Of a DNA stretch of 64,000 nucleotides, positions 57,541 through 64,000 are shown one piece after another. The position numbers were made by a program, and so were the translations under genes. The DNA is from Asticcacaulis machinosus (lineage in GTDB: Bacteria; Pseudomonadota; Alphaproteobacteria; Caulobacterales; Caulobacteraceae): the NCBI RefSeq assembly GCF_028550435.1, contig NZ_JAQQKV010000002.1, forward strand, positions 186,001 through 250,000. The letters are read 5' to 3'. Each line of letters starts with the position of its first letter. Within the stretch, counting starts at the first letter, position 1. The notes beneath the pieces were generated by a model. That model searched no databases. It saw nothing but the letters and a program-made list of their open reading frames with translations, and was not told the DNA's origin.

Positions 57541-60198
57541 ATGACCACCTTTCCCCAATCGACAACCTGCCCCTACTGCGGCGTCGGCTGCGGGGTTAAG
57601 GCGGTCGTAAATAATCGTCAGATGACGGTGACCGGCGATGAAACCCATCCCGCCAACCAGGGCCGGTTGTGCTCCAAAGGCACGGCACTCGGCAACACCT
57701 TTGGCCTTGAGGGCCGGTTGCTGGAGCCGCGTATTCGCCGCAATGGGCAGATGGAAACGGCGACATGGGATGAGGCGCTTACGACAGTTGCCGCCAAATT
57801 TGCGCAGGTTATCCGCGACCACGGCCCCGATGCGGTGGCGTTTTATGTCTCAGGACAGTTGCTGACCGAGGATTATTACGCCGTCAACAAACTGGCCAAG
57901 GGCTATATCGGTACGGCCAATGTCGACACCAACTCACGGCTGTGCATGTCGTCCGCTGTTGCCGCCCATAAGCAAGCGTTCGGGGCCGATCTGGTGCCCG
58001 GCACCTATGACGACCTGACCGAGGCCGACATGCTGGTATTCTCAGGTCACAACGCCGCCTGGACCCATCCGGTGCTGTACCGCCGGATAGAGACGCGGGA
58101 AAACCAGTTCCGCGTCTGCATCGATCCTAAGCGTACCGATACGGCTAAGGCGGCCGATCTGCACCTGATGATCAGACCGCAAACCGATATCCGCCTGTGG
58201 AACGGATTGTGTGCGCATCTGATTGCCCGCGATGCACTCGATCATGATTTCATTGATCAGCATACGGAGGGCTATTCGCGCCTGATGGCGGCGTTGAGCA
58301 CCGACGATCAGAGCCTTGATGCCATAGCCGACGACTGCGGCATTTCGGTTGCTGATCTTAAGCGCTTTTACGACGGCTTTTTGCACACGCCCAAGGTGGT
58401 CAGCCTGTTTTCGATGGGTTCAAACCAGTCATCGCAGGGCGTGCATAAGGGGCTCAGCCTGATCAATGCCCACCTGCTGTCGGGTAAGATCGGTAAACCG
58501 GGCGCGGCACCGTTTTCGATCACCGGTCAGCCCAACGCAATGGGCGGCCGCGAAGTTGGTGGCCTCGCCAACATGCTGGCTGCCCATATGGATTTTGATG
58601 AGGCGTCCAAATCCCTTGTCCAGCGTTACTGGGGATCGCCAACCATCGCCCCCAAGGCCGGACTGAAAGCCGTCGATATGTTCGAGGCGGTGCGCACGGG
58701 CAAGGTCAAAGCGATCTGGATCATGGCGACCAACCCGATGGTGTCCATGCCCGACACTAATAAGATTCATGAGGCCCTGTCGGGCTGCGAACTGGTGGTG
58801 GTGTCGGACGTCATCGCCCGCACCGATACGATGGACATGGCCCATGTTCAGCTTCCCGCAGCCGCGTGGGGCGAAAAGGACGGCACGGTCACCAACTCTG
58901 AGCGCGTTATATCCCGTCAGCGCAATCTGGTGCCTCTGCCGGGTGACGTGCGCCCTGACTGGGCGATTATCGCTGAGGTCGCCCGCCGCATGAATACTGA
59001 CTGGGTGTCGGCATTTAATTGGGCAGGGCCGGATGAGGTCTTTGCCGAACATGCCGGCCTGACCGCCTTTGAAAATGATGGCAAACGCTTCCTTGATCTG
59101 GGCGGCCTCACCGGCATGTCCAAGGCCGAATATGACGCCCTCCAGCCGGTGCGTTGGCCGTTCAAATCCGATGGCCTGCCCTCAGATCGTCTGTTCGCCG
59201 ATGGTCAGTTCAACACCCCCAACGGCCGCGCTCGTCTGATCGCGCCGATTGTACGCTGCCCCGCCAATCAGACCACACCCGAATTTCCATTCCACCTCAA
59301 TTCGGCCCGCGTGCGCGATCACTGGCACACCCTGACCCGCACGGCCTTAGCGCCGGAACTGAACCGCCACCTGACCGAGCCACTGCTCGATATCCACCCC
59401 AAAGACGCCCGTCGCCTGCACATCAAGGACGGACGGCTGGTGGTCGTGACGACGGCCTGGGGTGAGGCCATCCTGAAAGCCCGCGTGACCGATGATGTGC
59501 GCGAGGGATGCTTATCGGTGCCGATGCACTGGACGAAGCAGTTCGCACCGTTTGGCCGCTCGAACCAGCTTATCAATCCGGCGGTTGATCCCATATCAGG
59601 TCAGCCGGAATTCAAGCACACCCCGGCCAATGTGCGCGCCTATAACGAAGCCTGGCACGGCTTTGTCATGGCGCCGCGCGACTTTGACGGTGAGTTGCCG
59701 ATTTGGCCTGATGACACCATCTGGCGGCGTACCACCCATGCCCATGCCGACTGCTTTGAAATTGCCGGGATTGCTCCGGTCGATATCGCATCGGTTGAGG
59801 CCAATCTGATCCTTGAGGATGCGACCACCGGCCTGACGCGGCGGGTGCGGGTTGAGGATGGGCGAATTACACGGGCGATATTCCTGGCCCCGATCCATAA
59901 AAAGCTGCCCCCGCGCGACTGGCTGCTGGAACGCTTTGGCGATGCCGAACTGAACCCTGCCGACCGCGCCGCCCTGCTGATCGGGCGGCTGCCGGGGATG
60001 CAGGACAAAGGCCGGATCATCTGCGCCTGCCGGTCTGTCGGCGAAAAAGTCATTCTGGCGGCCATCGAAGACGGCGCAAAAACCGTCGATGAGATCGGTG
60101 AAATCACCACCGCTGGCACGTCATGCGGGTCGTGCAAGGGCGAACTGAAACAATGCCTGCTGAAACACGCCATCAAAAAGGAGCCGGTTCATGCGTAA
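57541..60198 (+). CDS. nasA: Assimilatory nitrate reductase catalytic subunit
   Basis: The 885-residue enzyme has the N-terminal [4Fe-4S] motif with Cys10, Cys13, Cys17 and Cys44 (CPYCGVGCGVK, GRLCSKG), the molybdopterin oxidoreductase core with MSSAVAAHKQAFG and GQPNAMGGREVGG, a dinucleotide-binding domain (about 590-710), and a C-terminal BFD-like [2Fe-2S] domain (CACRSVGE, CGSCKGELKQC). It reduces nitrate to nitrite at bis-MGD molybdenum. No separate NADH-linked small subunit gene is present, so electrons may come from ferredoxin, flavodoxin or another partner. mobA, moeA, moaB and moaA nearby make its cofactor. Confidence 0.96.
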   Translation: MTTFPQSTTCPYCGVGCGVKAVVNNRQMTVTGDETHPANQGRLCSKGTALGNTFGLEGRLLEPRIRRNGQMETATWDEALTTVAAKFAQVIRDHGPDAVAFYVSGQLLTEDYYAVNKLAKGYIGTANVDTNSRLCMSSAVAAHKQAFGADLVPGTYDDLTEADMLVFSGHNAAWTHPVLYRRIETRENQFRVCIDPKRTDTAKAADLHLMIRPQTDIRLWNGLCAHLIARDALDHDFIDQHTEGYSRLMAALSTDDQSLDAIADDCGISVADLKRFYDGFLHTPKVVSLFSMGSNQSSQGVHKGLSLINAHLLSGKIGKPGAAPFSITGQPNAMGGREVGGLANMLAAHMDFDEASKSLVQRYWGSPTIAPKAGLKAVDMFEAVRTGKVKAIWIMATNPMVSMPDTNKIHEALSGCELVVVSDVIARTDTMDMAHVQLPAAAWGEKDGTVTNSERVISRQRNLVPLPGDVRPDWAIIAEVARRMNTDWVSAFNWAGPDEVFAEHAGLTAFENDGKRFLDLGGLTGMSKAEYDALQPVRWPFKSDGLPSDRLFADGQFNTPNGRARLIAPIVRCPANQTTPEFPFHLNSARVRDHWHTLTRTALAPELNRHLTEPLLDIHPKDARRLHIKDGRLVVVTTAWGEAILKARVTDDVREGCLSVPMHWTKQFAPFGRSNQLINPAVDPISGQPEFKHTPANVRAYNEAWHGFVMAPRDFDGELPIWPDDTIWRRTTHAHADCFEIAGIAPVDIASVEANLILEDATTGLTRRVRVEDGRITRAIFLAPIHKKLPPRDWLLERFGDAELNPADRAALLIGRLPGMQDKGRIICACRSVGEKVILAAIEDGAKTVDEIGEITTAGTSCGSCKGELKQCLLKHAIKKEPVHA

Positions 60199-60205
60199 AG
60201 CCCTT

Positions 60206-60350
60206 AGAACCTCCCCTGTTGTAGGGGAGGGTGGATGCGAGCGTAGGGAAGCAGACGGGTGGGGTAATACCCCCCTCCGGCCTTTCTTAGACACTAACGC
60301 TTCGCTATTTGAGTGCTGGCCGGTTTCCCCCCTGCATCAGGGGGGATTCT
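60206..60350. repeat. Palindromic element between nasA and cobA
   Basis: AACCTCCCCTG-TTGT-AGGGGAGG at the left and CCCCCCTG-CATC-AGGGGGG at the right are hairpins, with GGGTGGGGTAATACCCCCC in the centre. It reaches to the base before the cobA start, so it may supply the cobA ribosome-binding context (GGGGGGATTCTA). Confidence 0.7.
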
Positions 60351-60351
60351 A

Positions 60352-61131
60352 ATGACCGGTTTTGTATCCTTAGTCGGCGCAGGCCCCGGCGATGCCGATC
60401 ACCTGACGCTGGGGGCGCTGAAAGCCCTGCAATCAGCGCAAGCCGTGCTTTATGATGCCCTCGTCAGCGAAGACATCATCGCCTTGGCCCCCGCCAAATG
60501 CGTCAAGATCTGCGTCGGAAAGCGCGGTGATCGTCTGTCTGTGCCGCAGGATAAAACCAATGCCCTGATGGTTCGGCTGGCGAAAAAAGGCCTGCATGTG
60601 GTGCGCCTCAAAGGCGGCGACCCGTCAGTATTTGGTCGCGTCGAAGAAGAACGCGACTACCTTGAGGCCCACAATATTGCGCACAAGACCCTGCCCGGCG
60701 TGACCGCAGCCTCAGCCGCAGCGGCGCAGTTTGCCTTTCCGCTCACCCATCGCGGTGAGGCCCGTTCGGTCACGTTTCTGACCGGCCGCACCAAGGACGG
60801 TTCGATCGACCTGAAGGAAACCGCCGTCTGCGATCCGCAAACCTCATTAGTGTTTTACATGTCGTCGCATAATGCGGCTCATATCGAGGCGCGCTTGATC
60901 GCGGCGGGCCGTAGCGCCAACACCCCCATTGTCATCGTCGAAAATGCCGGACGGGCTCATGCCCGCGCCTTAAAATCCACTCTAAGCCAACTGGCCACAC
61001 AGGTATCTGACGCCGCCTATGAAGGCCCCGTCCTGATCGGTGTCGGTGAGGCTTTCCGCTTTGCGCGGCTGGACGCATCCGCTACACTTAACGCATGTCA
61101 GAAACTTCAGATGCAAGCGCAGACAGCATGA
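60352..61131 (+). CDS. cobA: Uroporphyrinogen-III C-methyltransferase
   Basis: The ATG at 60352 gives 259 residues, the size of a single-domain SUMT. Signatures are VGAGPGD (8-14), LYDALVSEDI, VRLKGGDPSVFGR, the PGVTAASAAAA loop and an NAGRAHARALKSTL region. It makes precorrin-2, the precursor of siroheme used by NirB. No siroheme synthase chelatase domain is fused or adjacent. The 3' end overlaps mobA by 37 bases. Confidence 0.94.
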   Translation: MTGFVSLVGAGPGDADHLTLGALKALQSAQAVLYDALVSEDIIALAPAKCVKICVGKRGDRLSVPQDKTNALMVRLAKKGLHVVRLKGGDPSVFGRVEEERDYLEAHNIAHKTLPGVTAASAAAAQFAFPLTHRGEARSVTFLTGRTKDGSIDLKETAVCDPQTSLVFYMSSHNAAHIEARLIAAGRSANTPIVIVENAGRAHARALKSTLSQLATQVSDAAYEGPVLIGVGEAFRFARLDASATLNACQKLQMQAQTA

Positions 61132-61721
61132 TTTTGGGGGTGGTCCTGGCGGGGGGAAAGGGCCAGCGGATGGGCGGCAATAAGCCGTTTGCCATCTATG
61201 ACCACGCGCCCCTGATCAGCCATGCCATAGCCGCCCTTACCCCGCAGGTATCGCAGCTTCTGGTCAATGCCGGTGAACCAATATCGCCAGTCGCGACGCA
61301 GTTGCGCACCCTGAAAACACCGCTGATCTATGACGATCCGGCCATAACGAACCTTGGGCCCTTAAGCGGCATCCACACGGGGTTGAAAGCCGCCATCCGG
61401 CTCAAGGCCAAGTCGCTGATTAGCCTGCCGTGCGACATGCCCCATATTCCGGACACGATGGTCAAGTCGCTGATCACCGCCCAGATGGTGTCGGGCGCGG
61501 ATATTGTCTATATCAAGGGCCAGCGCGACCACCCCTTATGCGCTTTGTGGCAACCGTCAGTGTTTGCGGCCCTTGATGGTGCCCTGCGTAGAGCCGATGG
61601 CGGACTGGGTGTGCTGCGATTTTTGAGCACTCAAAAGGTCAGCACGCTCACGCCGATCGATGAGCGCGCCTATACCAACATCAATACCTTGACAGATCTC
61701 GACTTACTGCGCGCGCTCTAA
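61095..61721 (+). CDS. mobA: Molybdenum cofactor guanylyltransferase
   Basis: The 208-residue protein has the MobA nucleotide motif LAGGKGQRMGGNK (18-30), the GPLSGIHTGLKAA loop and SLPCDMPHIP. It attaches GMP to molybdopterin to make MGD for nasA. The start at 61095 overlaps cobA by 37 bases. An internal ATG at 61128, which overlaps the cobA stop as ATGA and starts MILGVVLAGG, is an equally good choice and gives 197 residues. It is convergent with moeA, overlapping by 18 bases. Confidence 0.92.
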   Translation: MSETSDASADSMILGVVLAGGKGQRMGGNKPFAIYDHAPLISHAIAALTPQVSQLLVNAGEPISPVATQLRTLKTPLIYDDPAITNLGPLSGIHTGLKAAIRLKAKSLISLPCDMPHIPDTMVKSLITAQMVSGADIVYIKGQRDHPLCALWQPSVFAALDGALRRADGGLGVLRFLSTQKVSTLTPIDERAYTNINTLTDLDLLRAL

Positions 61722-62933
61722 TGGCAGGATTTGCACCAGATCACCGGCTTTAGAGGAAGGCGCATCAGCCAGACGACGCAGTAGGGCATTGGATTGTGCG
61801 AACACCGTCACCAGCGACGAATCCTGGTCACGCAGAGCCGTGACCTTAAGCTGGCCCTTATCGTCATGGCTCATCACCGCCCTGAGCCAGCTTTCACGCG
61901 GGCCATTGGCCGGGATTGCGGCGGTAAGTTTGGCGGCAAGCAGCGATCGCGGTTCATACCGTCCCAGAGCCGCCTCGATATAGGGCCGCAAAAATAGCTG
62001 CGCACAGACCATAGCCGAGGCCGGATTGCCGGGCAGACCGAGCACGCGCTGCCCGCCCTCAAGACTACCCAGCCAGGTCGGCTTACCCGGTTTGATATTG
62101 ATACTGGCAAAATCGATCTGAAGTCCCATCTGTTCCAGCGCCGGTTTGACCAGATCGTAATCGCCGACACTGGCCCCGCCGATGGTCACGATCAGATCGG
62201 CTTTCACGTTTTTGAGCGCCTTGTGGATGGCTTTGATGCTATCTCCCGCCGCCCCGATAAATTTGGCCTTAGCCCCCCATTGTTCGATCAGCCCGATCAG
62301 GGCGTGGGAGCCGGATTCAAAAATCTGATCGGCTTTGGGCTTACCGCCCACTTGCACCAGTTCATCACCATTGGACAGGATGGCCACCACCGGTTTTTTG
62401 CGCACAATAACCTTATCGTACCCCGCCGCTGCGACCAGCGACAGCGACCACGGATCAAGGATTTGACCGGCCTCAAGCAGCACATCGCCCGCCTTGAAGT
62501 CACCACCGCGCGGACGGATATTATCGCTTTTCGAGGCCCAGCCATCGGGCTGGACGAAAATCAGATCACCCTGCTGATCGACATTTTCCTGAATGATAAC
62601 GGCGTTTGCGGCTTCTGGTACCGGCGCGCCGGTAAAGATACGTAACGCCTCACCGGCAATCAGGTCGCCCTTGAAGCGCCGGCCGGCCAGACTGTCACCG
62701 ACCACGGTCAGAGGCTCATTTTGCAGGGTTTCATCGCTAATCAGATCAACCACCGCATAGCCATCCATGGCCGAGGCATTGAACGGCGGCTGATCGCGGG
62801 TGGCGAGCACATCTTCGGCCAGCACCCGGCCGCGCGCTTTTTCCAGCTTGACCTTTTGGGTGCGCGGTTTCGGCGCCACCATACGCATAAAGTCGGCAGC
62901 CTGATCGACGGTTATCCCTTTGAGCGCGGCCAT
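61704..62933 (-). CDS. moeA: Molybdopterin molybdenumtransferase
   Basis: The ATG at 62933, preceded by AAAGGA and sharing a base with the moaB stop (TAATG), gives 409 residues. MoeA signatures are PPFNASAMDGYAVVDL, the GDELVQVGG motif, TIGGASVGDYDLVKPALEQ and VLGLPGNPASAMVC. It inserts molybdenum into adenylated molybdopterin. It is the third gene of a moaA-moaB-moeA run on the minus strand. Confidence 0.95.
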   Translation of the reverse strand: MAALKGITVDQAADFMRMVAPKPRTQKVKLEKARGRVLAEDVLATRDQPPFNASAMDGYAVVDLISDETLQNEPLTVVGDSLAGRRFKGDLIAGEALRIFTGAPVPEAANAVIIQENVDQQGDLIFVQPDGWASKSDNIRPRGGDFKAGDVLLEAGQILDPWSLSLVAAAGYDKVIVRKKPVVAILSNGDELVQVGGKPKADQIFESGSHALIGLIEQWGAKAKFIGAAGDSIKAIHKALKNVKADLIVTIGGASVGDYDLVKPALEQMGLQIDFASINIKPGKPTWLGSLEGGQRVLGLPGNPASAMVCAQLFLRPYIEAALGRYEPRSLLAAKLTAAIPANGPRESWLRAVMSHDDKGQLKVTALRDQDSSLVTVFAQSNALLRRLADAPSSKAGDLVQILPLERAQ

Positions 62934-63502
62934 TAGCGTTCCTTTAATCTGGGCATGAGTTCGACCATGTTGCACGGCCCGTGACGGCTATCCAGTTGCC
63001 AGCGGATGACCTTGTCCCAGCCGTCCTTACACGCGCCGTTAGACCCCGGCAGGCAGAACACAAACACCCCGTCAATCAGTCCCGCCAGAGCCCGCGATTG
63101 CAGGGTCGATAGGCCGACCGTCTGAAAACTGACCATATGGAAAATAGTCGAAAAGCCTTCAATACGTTTATCGAACAGCGGCTCAACCGCTTCGGGCGTG
63201 ACATCGCGACCGGTAATGCCGGTGCCACCGGTGGTGATGATGACCTCGATCTCTTTCGACTTGATCCAGTTGCGGATAATGGTGCGGATATGGTCAATAT
63301 CGTCGCGCACAATATTGCGCGCCGCCAGATGATGCCCCGCCTCGGTGATCCGCCGCGCCAGTACATCGCCGGAGGTGTCATTTTCCGCCGTGCGGGTGTC
63401 GGATACGGTGAGCACCGCGATATTGACGGATTTGAACGGGCGGTCTTCATGGATACGACCCGCCCCGATATAGGCGCGGTCAGTGTCGGTAAGGGGCAGC
63501 AA
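62933..63502 (-). CDS. moaB: Molybdenum cofactor biosynthesis protein B
   Basis: The 189-residue protein is a MoaB/Mog-type domain: VNIAVLTVSDTRTAENDTSGD, the TTGGTGITGRDVTPEA motif and FCLPGSNGACKDGWDKVI. It adenylates molybdopterin or has a related role in cofactor maturation. It is one base from moaA and overlaps moeA by one base, so all three are cotranscribed. Confidence 0.93.
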   Translation of the reverse strand: MLPLTDTDRAYIGAGRIHEDRPFKSVNIAVLTVSDTRTAENDTSGDVLARRITEAGHHLAARNIVRDDIDHIRTIIRNWIKSKEIEVIITTGGTGITGRDVTPEAVEPLFDKRIEGFSTIFHMVSFQTVGLSTLQSRALAGLIDGVFVFCLPGSNGACKDGWDKVIRWQLDSRHGPCNMVELMPRLKER

Positions 63503-63503
63503 T

Positions 63504-64000
63504 CTATCCTCCGGTGACGGACATGGTACGGTTACCTACGCCGCGCACGGTACCCGATTCGATCAGGAATTCATGGCGGCGGGGTTTGTGGTTGAGGGCC
63601 TCGGCATAGGCGGCATCAAGGCCAGCATCGGTCGGATCAGCCCGTAACGCAGCCGCCAGATCGACATGATCGTCCTGACCCAGACACATATAAAGCTTAC
63701 CCGTTGCAGTCACCCGCACCCGGTTGCAATCATCGCAGAAATTGTGGCTGAGCGGCGTGATCAGCCCCAGCTTGCCGCCGGTTTCCGCCACACGGAAATA
63801 ACGTGCGGGCCCGGCTGTTTTTTCCGTTAGCGGCGCAAGGCTCCAGAACGATGACAGGTCGGCCACAACATCGCGCAAAGACACAAACTGATCTTCACGG
63901 CCGGCAATATCGTCCCCCAGCGGCATGGTCTCAATCAGCGAGACATCGATACCGCGCCCGTGCGCCCAGCTTATGATTTCCGGTATTTCCGAACGGTTAT
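63504..64000 (-). CDS. moaA: GTP 3',8-cyclase MoaA (5' part missing)
   Basis: Only the C-terminal 165 residues are seen; the frame stays open to the right edge (NRSEIPEIISWAHGRGIDVSLIETMPLGD). The second Fe-S cluster motif FCDDCNRVRVTATGKLYMCLG and the C-terminal diglycine (SVTGG), both hallmarks of MoaA, are present. The enzyme starts molybdopterin synthesis from GTP. It is upstream of moaB with a one-base gap. Confidence 0.95.
   Translation of the reverse strand, partial: NRSEIPEIISWAHGRGIDVSLIETMPLGDDIAGREDQFVSLRDVVADLSSFWSLAPLTEKTAGPARYFRVAETGGKLGLITPLSHNFCDDCNRVRVTATGKLYMCLGQDDHVDLAAALRADPTDAGLDAAYAEALNHKPRRHEFLIESGTVRGVGNRTMSVTGG

Noticed and set aside
50150-60350. CRISPR array or insertion sequence in the nitrate region gaps
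   Set aside because: The elements are palindromic and variable, with no regular spacer pattern and no transposase gene.

Overview
This window looks like chromosome from an alphaproteobacterium of the Caulobacterales, probably Asticcacaulis-like. That is inferred from a full GcrA cell-cycle regulator whose upstream region carries a CtrA-type box and a perfect DnaA box, from the GC-rich coding style, from the mix of secreted plant-polysaccharide enzymes, and from PHB-granule genes. No insertion sequence, prophage or CRISPR array was seen.

Left part (1-15.4 kb): a partial dCTP deaminase, apaG, gcrA with a long regulatory region, tRNA-Gly(CCC), a periplasmic cyclophilin, an RND efflux permease/adaptor pair, an exported prolyl oligopeptidase, a membrane protein with a winged-helix regulator behind a palindromic operator, a secreted GH43 enzyme, 3-hydroxybutyrate dehydrogenase with a phasin, and a FliL-like exported protein.

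Middle (15.5-42.1 kb): a receiver protein followed by two tandem paralogs of unknown family, an Atm1-type ABC exporter with a coupled small membrane protein, a CE12 esterase, a small P-loop kinase behind an Ile/Val-rich leader peptide and terminator, a FrnE-like oxidoreductase, GH2 and CE4 enzymes, a MerC protein with Zur-like boxes, a Dabb protein, an esterase, L-serine ammonia-lyase with an Rrf2 regulator, a DszB/SsuA-like protein, a dicarboxylate symporter, the ohr/ohrR pair with palindromic operators, a GH97 glucosidase coupled to a sodium symporter, a GNAT acetyltransferase, a class I aminotransferase and an MHYT-PAS-GGDEF-EAL protein.

Right part (42.3-64 kb) is a coherent assimilatory nitrate region. 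It holds modA-modB (no modC), the narK transporter, the nitrate sensor/antiterminator pair nasT-nasS, an outer-membrane channel plus an ABC nitrate importer, a PP2C phosphatase-protein kinase fusion, nirB-nirD nitrite reductase, nasA nitrate reductase, the siroheme gene cobA, and molybdenum cofactor genes mobA, moeA, moaB and moaA (the last cut by the window end). The flow is nitrate import, reduction to nitrite by NasA, then reduction to ammonium by siroheme NirBD.

The most striking feature is in the leaders of the two nitrate operons. Each carries three consecutive hairpins whose six-base loops have A at position 1 and G at position 4. The third hairpin overlaps the 5' arm of an intrinsic terminator. 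This is the signature expected for NasT (ANTAR) antitermination, with one more hexaloop than the two-hairpin motif usually described. A related hairpin pair lies ahead of narK. Most gaps between the cistrons of these operons hold palindromic repeat elements.
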